A stretch of DNA of 5,616 nt from Peptoniphilaceae bacterium (GTDB taxonomy: Bacteria > Bacillota > Clostridia > Tissierellales > Peptoniphilaceae): NCBI GenBank assembly GCA_030152565.1, contig JASLJE010000025.1:1-5616 (forward strand). Reading direction: 5' to 3'. Positions 1 to 5,616 of this stretch are shown piece after piece. Within the stretch, counting starts at the first letter, position 1, and each line of letters begins with the position of its first letter. Under the pieces are notes generated by a model. That model worked only from the letters and a program-made list of their open reading frames with translations, was not told where the DNA came from and did not search any database. The position numbers were made by a program, and so were the translations under genes.

Positions 1-1
1 A

Positions 2-3000
2 GATACTAAGGACTTGGCCCAAAAGCTTTCCCACATGGGCTATGAAAGGGTTAACTCTGTCCAATCCAAGGGCCAGTTTGCCATCAAGGGGGCCATAATA
101 GATGTTTTTCCCCTGGTAGATGACTATCCTACTAGGGTAGAGCTTTTTGACGTAGAAGTTGACTCTATTAGGACCTTTGATGTTTTAGACCAAAGGTCCA
201 TAAGTGATAGTGAGGGCCTAAGCATAGGTCCTGCCAAGGAGCTTATACTGGAAGAAGACTTAAAACTAGACCTGGCAGGAAAGATTCAAGAAAGTTTGGA
301 CAAGAAGCTTTCAACTACCAGGATGGAAGAGGATAGAAGTAGGCTAGAGGACAAGTTTTTACCTATTATAGATTCCTTGGAAAATGGAATGGATATAGCC
401 AATATGGATCTTTTATATCCCTTTATAGGGGATGGAGACTATTCATATTTTATGGACTATATGCCAGAAGACAGTCTGGTAGTCTATGATGACTTATCCA
501 GACTCTATGATGAAAACATGGACAGGGAAGGAGTCTATAGGCAGGCCCTAGGCTATGAATTGGAAAACTTCTCCATGTTTGCCATCCATGAGAAGACCTA
601 TTTGGGCTTTGACCATATTTTAGACAGGCTCAAGGCCTATAAGTCTATAAATGTGACTGCCCTGATGAAGAGGATGAGGCTTTTATCTCCCGATGCCTTG
701 GTTGAGATAAAGACCATAGAGACGGAAAAATACAATTATAAGTGGGATGACTTTATAGATGCCCTAGAAAGATATAGGGATGAAGACTATAAGATAATCA
801 TAGGAAGTGACAGCCTGGACAAGGCAAAAAACCTTCAGGAAAAGCTTTTGGAAAGAGACTTGGTTTCTGCCATACCTGAAGGCCTTGACTACCAGTTAAG
901 GCCTAAGGAAATTATTCTTTTAACTGAAGGCCTAAGGCAGGGCTTTATCTATCCTTTAAGTAAGGTTATTTTCATTTCCCACAATGAGATTTATGGAAGT
1001 GAAAAGATAAAGTCTAAAAGGTCTAAGAAGGTCCTTAATAAGAGGGACCTAATAAACTATACAGACTTGGAACCAGGAGACTTTATAGTCCATGAAAACT
1101 ATGGGGTAGGTAAGTATGTGGGCATAAAGAATTTGGAGATTCAAAATTCGAGAAAGGATTTTCTAGAAATCTTCTATAAGAATGGGGACAAGCTTTTTAT
1201 ACCTACTACAGAGATGGATTTAATATCCAAGTATATAGGTACTGAAGAGAAGGTGCCCAAGTTATCCAAGTTAAATAGTGTGGACTGGACCAGGACCAAG
1301 GAAAGGGCCCAAAAGTCCATAGATGCTATAGCTGAAAATATAGTAGAGCTTTATGCTACCAGGTCTAAGATCAAAGGCTTTTCCTTTTCCAAGGACAGCC
1401 CTTGGCAAAGGGAGTTTGAAGACTCCTTTATCTATGAAGAAACCCAGTCACAGCTTAAGTCTATAGATGAGATAAAAAAAGACATGGAAGGAAACAGGCC
1501 TATGGATAGGCTTTTATGTGGAGATGTGGGCTATGGAAAGACTGAAGTTGCCCTAAGGGCGGCCTTTAAGGCTATCTTGGATGGCAAGCAGGTGGCCATG
1601 TTGGCCCCTACGACCATTTTAGTCAAGCAGCACTATAAGACTATGGTGGAGAGGTTTAAGAACTTCCCAGTGACCATAGACTACCTATCCAGGTTTAAGA
1701 CTCCTGCCAAGGCCAAGTTGGTCAAGGAAAACTTAAAAAAGGGCTATATAGACCTGATAGTGGGAACCCACAGCCTCTTGTCCCAGGATGTTAGGTTTAA
1801 GGATTTGGGCCTTTTGATAGTGGATGAAGAGCAAAGGTTTGGTGTTAAGGACAAGGAAAAGATCAAGGAGTTAAAGGCCAATGTGGATGTTTTAACTCTG
1901 TCTGCCACCCCCATACCTAGGACCCTTCAAATGTCTCTATCAGGCATAAGGGAAATGAGTCTTTTAGACGAGGCTCCAGAAAACAGGCTACCGACCAATA
2001 CCTATGTAATAGAGTATAATCCATCCATAATAAGGGATGCGATCTTAAGGGAACTTAGAAGAGATGGTCAAATTTATTTTGTCTATAATAGAGTTTATGG
2101 TATAAATATAATTAAGGAACATTTGGAAAGGCTGGTGCCAGAGGCCAGGGTTGTAGTGGCCCACGGTAAGATGAGCACCAGGCAGCTGGAAAATACCCTG
2201 GATTCATTTGTGAATAAGGAATATGATATCTTGTTGAGTACAAGTATTATAGAGACAGGCATGAATATACAAAATGTTAACACAATGATTATATATAATG
2301 CTGACCAGATGGGATTATCTCAACTTTATCAATTAAAGGGACGAATTGGTAGGTCAAACAGAACATCCTACGCATATTTCACCTATGAAGAAAACAAGGT
2401 AATAACAGAAATAGCAGAAAAGAGACTAAAGGCCATCAAGGACTTTAGCGAGCTAGGTTCAGGCTATAAGATAGCCATGAGGGACTTGGAACTAAGAGGG
2501 GCAGGTAACCTGTTAGGAGAGAGCCAACATGGCCATATAGAGTCAATAGGTTATGACTTGTATGTGAGGATGCTGGAAAAGACTATTAACAAGCTAAAGG
2601 GTATAGAGGTTAAAAAGGATATGGATGTCAAGGTTGACATAGATATTAATGCCTTTATCCCAGATAATTATATTAAGGATCAAAATGAAAAGATAAATAT
2701 CTACAAGAAAATATCCTTGATAGAAAATGACCAGGACTACCATCAAATAATAGAAGAGCTAATAGATAGGTTTGGCGACATGCCAAAGACTGTTGAAAAT
2801 ATTATATCTCTTTCTCTAGTTAAGGCCCTTATGGCCAAGAATGGTTTCTACGAAATGGTAGAACTTGAAGAAAAGGTTGAATTTAGGTATAATGACTTAG
2901 TTGATTTTAATATTGAGAACCTGGAAAAGCTATCCAATAGTTATAAGGGTGATATGAAGTTTGACTTTACAGACAAGCCAAAAATAATCATAAAGTCCAG

Positions 3001-3082
3001 TGATAATAAAGTTGATGAAGCTCTGAATATATTTAGAATAATAGATAAGATTAAAACGGAGGAAACAAATGAAAAAAGGTAA
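2..3082 (+). CDS. mfd: Transcription-repair coupling factor Mfd (5' end cut by window edge)
   Basis: Mfd is an ATP-dependent DNA translocase that removes stalled RNA polymerase from lesions and recruits UvrA for nucleotide excision repair. The frame is open from base 2, so the true start lies upstream. 1026 residues are visible, against about 1150-1180 for full-length Mfd, so roughly the first 130-150 are missing. Counting from base 2, the order is: the UvrB-homology module (GQFAIKGAIIDVFPL near residue 30) and domain 3; an RNA polymerase-interacting CarD-like domain from about residue 353 (PGDFIVHENYGVGKYVGI); a RecG-like SF2 motor with Walker A GDVGYGKT (507-514), DEEQ box (608-611), SATPIPRT (634-641), motif V TGMNIQN (752-758) and motif VI QLKGRIGR (777-784); then the C-terminal TRCF domain. 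All motor motifs are intact. Motif V has Asn where Mfd usually has Asp (TGxDIPN), which resembles RecG and is probably tolerated. Arginine is mostly AGG, unlike the downstream genes. The last 14 bases overlap prsA. Confidence 0.97.
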   Translation, partial: DTKDLAQKLSHMGYERVNSVQSKGQFAIKGAIIDVFPLVDDYPTRVELFDVEVDSIRTFDVLDQRSISDSEGLSIGPAKELILEEDLKLDLAGKIQESLDKKLSTTRMEEDRSRLEDKFLPIIDSLENGMDIANMDLLYPFIGDGDYSYFMDYMPEDSLVVYDDLSRLYDENMDREGVYRQALGYELENFSMFAIHEKTYLGFDHILDRLKAYKSINVTALMKRMRLLSPDALVEIKTIETEKYNYKWDDFIDALERYRDEDYKIIIGSDSLDKAKNLQEKLLERDLVSAIPEGLDYQLRPKEIILLTEGLRQGFIYPLSKVIFISHNEIYGSEKIKSKRSKKVLNKRDLINYTDLEPGDFIVHENYGVGKYVGIKNLEIQNSRKDFLEIFYKNGDKLFIPTTEMDLISKYIGTEEKVPKLSKLNSVDWTRTKERAQKSIDAIAENIVELYATRSKIKGFSFSKDSPWQREFEDSFIYEETQSQLKSIDEIKKDMEGNRPMDRLLCGDVGYGKTEVALRAAFKAILDGKQVAMLAPTTILVKQHYKTMVERFKNFPVTIDYLSRFKTPAKAKLVKENLKKGYIDLIVGTHSLLSQDVRFKDLGLLIVDEEQRFGVKDKEKIKELKANVDVLTLSATPIPRTLQMSLSGIREMSLLDEAPENRLPTNTYVIEYNPSIIRDAILRELRRDGQIYFVYNRVYGINIIKEHLERLVPEARVVVAHGKMSTRQLENTLDSFVNKEYDILLSTSIIETGMNIQNVNTMIIYNADQMGLSQLYQLKGRIGRSNRTSYAYFTYEENKVITEIAEKRLKAIKDFSELGSGYKIAMRDLELRGAGNLLGESQHGHIESIGYDLYVRMLEKTINKLKGIEVKKDMDVKVDIDINAFIPDNYIKDQNEKINIYKKISLIENDQDYHQIIEELIDRFGDMPKTVENIISLSLVKALMAKNGFYEMVELEEKVEFRYNDLVDFNIENLEKLSNSYKGDMKFDFTDKPKIIIKSSDNKVDEALNIFRIIDKIKTEETNEKR
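3012..3039 (+). promoter_or_regulatory. Possible internal promoter for prsA inside the end of mfd
   Basis: TTGATG (3012-3017, four of six consensus bases) and TAGAAT (3034-3039, five of six) are separated by 16 bases. Transcription would start near 3046, about 23 bases before the prsA start. The match is only fair, and such pairs occur by chance in A/T-rich DNA. It is listed because prsA differs from mfd in codon style and may be expressed at a different level. Confidence 0.25.
3058..3062 (+). promoter_or_regulatory. Ribosome binding site of prsA
   Basis: GGAGG lies six bases before the ATG at 3069 and sits inside the last codons of mfd. It fixes the prsA start at 3069 and so confirms the 14-base overlap with mfd, a typical arrangement for translational coupling. 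Confidence 0.85.
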
Positions 3083-4064
3083 GAGATTAACCGCACTATT
3101 AATGGTGTGTGCAATGGGAATAAGTGGATGTGCAGCTGGAAGCAAGGCTAATACAAAGCCATTTATCAAGTATGATGAAAAGGTTATAAGTAACGAAGAA
3201 TTTGATAAACAATATGATTTATATAAGTCCTTCATGGCCCTACAAAACGGCTTAGACCAACAAGTAAAGGGCATGATGCTACAAGACTACATCATAGCTG
3301 AAGACTTAAAGAAAAACGAAGTTAAGGTTGAAGACAAGGACTACCAAGACGCTATAGCTGAAACTATTGAAAGTGTTGGTGGGGAAGTAGAATACTTAAC
3401 CTACTTAAACAAGTTAAGAGTTGAAAAAGACGTTTTTGAACAATCAATTAAGTCTAATGTAAACTATAAGAAGCACTTAGAATGGTTCAACGAAAACAAC
3501 AAGGCTTCAGATGAAGATATAGCTAAGTACTTTGAAGAAAACAAGGATACTTTTGCCTATGTAAATGCAAAACACATTTTAGTTAATACTGAAGAAGAAG
3601 CTAACAAGGCTATTGAAAGATTAAATAATGGCGAAAAATTTGAAGATGTATCAAATGATATGTCTATAGATGAAGCTGCTAAGGCTCAAGGTGGAGATTT
3701 AGGTAAGGTTCAAAAGGCTTTATTTGACAAGGATTTTGTTGACGCTGCCTTCAAGTTAGAAGAAGACAAGGTATCAGAACCTGTTAAGACTAAGTTTGGT
3801 TACCACGTAATAGTAGTTACTGAAAAGAAGGACCAATTAGATGACTTCAAAGAAGATGTAAACAAGATCTTAAACCAACAAAAGTATGAAGAATACATGC
3901 AAGGTTTAATGGAAGAAGTTAAGGTTACTAACTATGATTTCGAAGGTAAGGAAATAGAAGAAAAGAAGGATCCTGAGTTAGAAGAAAACACAGAAAACCA
4001 AGAAGAAACAAAAGACGATAAAGAAGAAGAAAAAACTGAAGAAAAAGATAAAAAAGACGAGTAA
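3069..4064 (+). CDS. prsA: PrsA-like lipoprotein peptidyl-prolyl isomerase (parvulin/SurA family foldase)
   Basis: This 331-residue protein is a probable membrane-anchored foldase that helps exported proteins fold on the outer face of the cytoplasmic membrane. Residues 1-21 form a lipoprotein signal peptide: basic MKKGKR, a hydrophobic stretch, then lipobox ISGC with the lipidated Cys at 21. Residues about 35-160 are a helical SurA/PrsA-type chaperone domain. Residues about 162-252 are a parvulin (PpiC) rotamase domain, with HILV (His169), SIDEAAKAQGGDLG (199-212) and the closing GYHVI (His246). Both characteristic histidines are present, so isomerase activity is plausible. From about residue 294 the protein ends in a roughly 38-residue tail made almost entirely of Glu, Lys, Asp, Asn and Gln, probably disordered. 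Length is slightly above that of B. subtilis PrsA (about 290) because of this tail. The gene overlaps mfd, and this mfd-prsA pairing is common in clostridial genomes. The exact substrates cannot be read from the sequence. Confidence 0.9.
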   Translation: MKKGKRLTALLMVCAMGISGCAAGSKANTKPFIKYDEKVISNEEFDKQYDLYKSFMALQNGLDQQVKGMMLQDYIIAEDLKKNEVKVEDKDYQDAIAETIESVGGEVEYLTYLNKLRVEKDVFEQSIKSNVNYKKHLEWFNENNKASDEDIAKYFEENKDTFAYVNAKHILVNTEEEANKAIERLNNGEKFEDVSNDMSIDEAAKAQGGDLGKVQKALFDKDFVDAAFKLEEDKVSEPVKTKFGYHVIVVTEKKDQLDDFKEDVNKILNQQKYEEYMQGLMEEVKVTNYDFEGKEIEEKKDPELEENTENQEETKDDKEEEKTEEKDKKDE

Positions 4065-4082
4065 TTTTTTACAAAAAAGGCT

Positions 4083-4110
4083 ATAAAAGGTTGAAACTAT
4101 CAACTTTTAT
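4083..4110 (+). repeat. Imperfect inverted repeat between prsA and hup
   Basis: Left arm ATAAAAGGTTGA (4083-4094) and right arm TCAACTTTTAT (4100-4110) are complementary apart from one unpaired G, around the five-base loop AACTA. It is not followed by a U-run, so it is a poor intrinsic terminator. It is nevertheless the only hairpin after prsA, which otherwise has no visible terminator. The repeat covers the -35 element and most of the spacer of the hup promoter, so it could be an operator. It could also be chance in A/T-rich DNA. Confidence 0.5.
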
Positions 4111-4118
4111 GTTATAAT
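4091..4118 (+). promoter_or_regulatory. Strong sigma-A-type promoter of hup
   Basis: TTGAAA at 4091-4096 (five of six consensus bases) and a perfect TATAAT at 4113-4118 are 16 bases apart. A TG one base upstream of the -10 (4110-4111) makes it an extended -10 promoter. Transcription should start near 4125, giving a leader of about 37 bases before hup. Such a strong promoter fits an abundant nucleoid protein. Confidence 0.8.
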
Positions 4119-4150
4119 TAAAATACAGTTTAAAAAGGACTGACAATTTT

Positions 4151-4156
4151 AGGAGG
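4151..4156 (+). promoter_or_regulatory. Ribosome binding site of hup
   Basis: AGGAGG, a full match to the anti-Shine-Dalgarno core, lies five bases before the ATG at 4162 and fixes that start. It is consistent with high expression. Confidence 0.88.
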
Positions 4157-4161
4157 AATTT

Positions 4162-4443
4162 ATGAACAAATCAGAATTAATTGCTAGTATGGCAGAAAAG
4201 AGTGGTTTAAGTAAGGCGGACTCAACAAAAGCTTTAGACGCTTTCTTAAAGACTGTTGAAGAAACATTAGTAAGCAGAGAAAAAGTACAATTAGTAGGAT
4301 TCGGAACTTTCGAAACTAGAGACAGAAAAGCTAGAGAAGGTAGAAACCCTAGAAATCCTGAAGAAGTAATTCAAATACCAGCATCAACTGCACCAGTATT
4401 TAAAGCAGGAAAATCATTAAAAGAAGCTGTAAATAATAAGTAA
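4162..4443 (+). CDS. hup: DNA-binding protein HU
   Basis: This 93-residue protein has the usual length of bacterial HU, a small dimeric nucleoid protein that bends and compacts DNA and assists replication, repair and recombination. Residues 1-40 form the helical dimerisation part, starting MNKSELIASMAEKSGLSKAD. GFGTF (46-50) begins the beta-saddle. The DNA-binding arm carries REGRNPRNP (58-66), including Pro63, which in the family intercalates between base pairs. The end FKAGKSLKEAVN (80-91) is typical. HU rather than IHF is favoured by the overall sequence and the Gram-positive context. The gene has its own strong promoter, an excellent ribosome binding site and a dedicated terminator, so it can be expressed as a single-gene unit. 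All six arginines use AGA. In many clostridial genomes hup lies downstream of mfd and prsA, usually with sporulation genes and mazG between them. Here it follows prsA directly. Confidence 0.97.
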   Translation: MNKSELIASMAEKSGLSKADSTKALDAFLKTVEETLVSREKVQLVGFGTFETRDRKAREGRNPRNPEEVIQIPASTAPVFKAGKSLKEAVNNK

Positions 4444-4448
4444 TTTAT

Positions 4449-4473
4449 AAGGAAGCAGTTCGCTTCCTTTTTT
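4449..4473 (+). terminator. Intrinsic terminator of hup
   Basis: Arms AAGGAAGC (4449-4456) and GCTTCCTT (4462-4469) pair perfectly around the loop AGTTC. A run of six T (4468-4473) follows the GC-containing core. It begins five bases after the hup stop codon and ends 28 bases before the guaA start. Confidence 0.9.
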
Positions 4474-4487
4474 GGTAAATATTTTAT

Positions 4488-4494
4488 AAAGGGG
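4488..4494 (+). promoter_or_regulatory. Ribosome binding site of guaA (non-canonical)
   Basis: AAAGGGG ends seven bases before the ATG at 4502. It lacks the A of GGAGG and so pairs less well with 16S rRNA than the sites of prsA and hup. It is still the only purine-rich site near this start. The start is also supported by alignment of the first residues (KIIVLDLG) with the beginning of the GuaA family. Confidence 0.65.
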
Positions 4495-4501
4495 AAAGTG
4501 T

Positions 4502-5616
4502 ATGGACTTTAAGAAAATTATAGTTTTAGATTTGGGTCTACATGAAAATCAAACACTTGCTAGAAAGATAAGAGACATGGGAGTATACTCAGAAATCTTG
4601 TCAATCAAAAGTCTTGATAAGTTAGATGACCCATCAATTATCGGTATTATTTTATCTGGAGAAGATAGACATAATACTGACGAAAACAAGAAGGCAATTG
4701 AATTTATTAACTCGTTAAATAAACCATTTATTCAAGTTTATTTAGATGAAAACAAGGTTCATTACATAAGTGAAAATAGAGCAGAAGATGTTTCAGTTTC
4801 TGATTTTGAGGAAAGTGTGCTTTCTAATTTTGTATTCGAAAGATGTAATGCAGAAAAGACTTGGAATATGGAGCTATATTCTGAATACTTAATAGATGAA
4901 ATCAAAAAACAAGTAGGAGACAAGAAGGTTGTATTAGGTCTTTCTGGAGGAGTAGATTCCTCAGTAACAGCAGCCCTAATCCAAAGAGCTATAGGCGATA
5001 ACCTATACTGTATTTTTGTAAATCACGGTCTAATGAGAAAATATGAACCGGAAGAAGTTATGGAAACCTACAAGGATCTTAACTTAAATGTTAAGTTGGT
5101 AGATGCTACAGATAGATTCCTAGATAAATTGGCAGGAGAAGATGATCCAGAAAAGAAGAGAAAGATCATCGGTGAAGAATTCATCAGAGTATTTGAAGAA
5201 GAATCACAAAAACTAGGCAAGGTTGACTTTTTAGCCCAAGGTACAATTTACCCTGACATTATAGAATCAGGAGTTGGAGCCAACCTAGTAAAATCCCACC
5301 ACAATGTGGGAGGCCTTCCAGAAGACGTAGACTTTAAAGAATTGGTAGAACCTTTATCCATGCTATTTAAAGACGAAGTTAGACAACTAGGTCTTACCCT
5401 AGGAGTGCCTGAAGACATGGTATTTAGACAACCATTCCCAGGACCAGGACTAGGAGTAAGAGTTATGGGAGACATAACCAGAGAAAAACTTAGAATCCTT
5501 AGAGACAGTGACTATGTCCTAAGAAGAGAAGTTAAAAAAGCTGGCTTAGATAGAGAAATATGGCAATACTTTACCGTATTCACACCTGTTAAATCAGTGG
5601 GAATAAAACAAGGTAA
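4502..5616 (+). CDS. guaA: GMP synthase with a degenerate, probably inactive glutaminase domain (3' end cut by window edge)
   Basis: GMP synthase converts XMP to GMP using ATP and ammonia, the last step of guanine nucleotide synthesis. 371 codons plus two bases are visible. The ATP-pyrophosphatase domain is well conserved: P-loop SGGVDSS (148-154), AQGTIYPDIIES (245-256), KSHHNVGGLP (264-273) and RQPFPGPGLGVR (309-320). The start of the C-terminal dimerisation domain follows. The N-terminal class I amidotransferase domain is reduced. Its first strand and helix (KIIVLDLG, ARKIRDMGVYSEI) and the IILSG strand (49-53) are recognisable. The nucleophile elbow, G-V/I-C-Y-G in the family, reads QVYLD (78-82), with Tyr80 at the cysteine position, and the region that carries the catalytic His-x-Glu is missing. 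The P-loop is at residue 148, against about 235 in E. coli, so about 85 residues are lost while the linker helix before the ATPase is kept. The frame is uninterrupted, so this is not a simple frameshift. Inference: it uses free ammonia or a partner glutaminase. All 19 arginines are AGA. Confidence 0.93.
   Translation, partial: MDFKKIIVLDLGLHENQTLARKIRDMGVYSEILSIKSLDKLDDPSIIGIILSGEDRHNTDENKKAIEFINSLNKPFIQVYLDENKVHYISENRAEDVSVSDFEESVLSNFVFERCNAEKTWNMELYSEYLIDEIKKQVGDKKVVLGLSGGVDSSVTAALIQRAIGDNLYCIFVNHGLMRKYEPEEVMETYKDLNLNVKLVDATDRFLDKLAGEDDPEKKRKIIGEEFIRVFEEESQKLGKVDFLAQGTIYPDIIESGVGANLVKSHHNVGGLPEDVDFKELVEPLSMLFKDEVRQLGLTLGVPEDMVFRQPFPGPGLGVRVMGDITREKLRILRDSDYVLRREVKKAGLDREIWQYFTVFTPVKSVGIKQG

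Noticed and set aside
14..16. TTG as the start codon of the first gene
   Set aside because: The same frame is open back to base 2 and the preceding residues (DTKD) fit the Mfd sequence. The N-terminal part of Mfd is missing, so the gene begins outside the window.
2095..2283. 62-codon reading frame on the minus strand inside mfd
   Set aside because: It lies opposite the conserved Mfd motor domain, resembles no known family and has no supporting context.
2930..3274. 114-codon reading frame on the minus strand over the mfd/prsA junction
   Set aside because: It spans two well-supported genes on the other strand, including the prsA signal peptide, and its product is not recognisable.
4051..4076. 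A-run, T-run and A-run around the prsA stop codon as a terminator
   Set aside because: Any hairpin would be made only of A-U pairs with no GC core, and the T-run is followed by A-rich sequence. It is too weak to call a terminator.
4456..4485. guaA promoter overlapping the hup terminator, with a -10 like TATTTT near 4480
   Set aside because: The only upstream partner at a usable distance (TTCGCT) is a poor -35 with a 15-base spacer, so I do not annotate it.
4444..4501. Guanine riboswitch upstream of guaA
   Set aside because: The gap is only 58 bases and is largely filled by the hup terminator. No three-way junction or purine aptamer core is present.
4502..4860. Shortened GuaA N-terminus as a sequencing frameshift or wrong start
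   Set aside because: The frame is continuous from an ATG with a plausible binding site, both ends of the region align to the family in one frame, and no other frame supplies the missing GICYG or His-x-Glu segments.
5248..5475. 75-codon reading frame on the minus strand inside guaA
   Set aside because: It is the complement of the strongly conserved HHNVGG and PFPGPGLG region of GuaA. Its Pro/Ser-rich product is a by-product of that sequence.

Overview
The window looks like the chromosome of a low-GC, Gram-positive anaerobe. The Mfd, PrsA-type, HU and GuaA proteins all resemble Firmicutes versions. The A/T-rich codon use, strong AGGAGG ribosome binding sites and an mfd-prsA-hup order without sporulation genes fit a non-spore-forming Tissierellia/Peptoniphilaceae-like lineage (Anaerococcus, Peptoniphilus, Finegoldia type). 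That placement is inference from gene order and protein style, not from a search.

Layout, all on the + strand: (1) 2-3082 is the 3' nine-tenths of mfd, the transcription-repair coupling factor, cut by the left window edge. (2) 3069-4064 is prsA, a lipoprotein parvulin-type foldase that overlaps the end of mfd by 14 bases. (3) 4065-4161 is an intergenic region with a strong extended -10 promoter and an imperfect palindrome over its -35 element. (4) 4162-4443 is hup, the nucleoid protein HU, closed by a clear intrinsic terminator at 4449-4473. (5) 4502-5616 is guaA, GMP synthase, cut by the right window edge. No stretch longer than 97 bases lacks a gene. I see no RNA gene, mobile element or CRISPR array.

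The most interesting observation is the guaA product. Its ATP-pyrophosphatase half is conserved, with an SGGVDSS P-loop, HHNVGG and PFPGPGLG. Its N-terminal glutamine amidotransferase domain, however, is about 85 residues short. The nucleophile-elbow cysteine is replaced by tyrosine and the His-x-Glu part of the triad is absent, with the reading frame intact. The enzyme should be unable to hydrolyse glutamine itself. It would have to use free ammonia, plausible in an amino-acid-fermenting anaerobe, or a separate glutaminase subunit.

The genes are housekeeping functions (DNA repair, secreted-protein folding, nucleoid structure, purine synthesis) and do not form one pathway. mfd and prsA are probably co-transcribed and hup has its own promoter. 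guaA starts only 28 bases after the hup terminator with no room for an obvious promoter, so it may depend on readthrough. Arginine codon choice switches from mostly AGG in mfd to only AGA in the three downstream genes.
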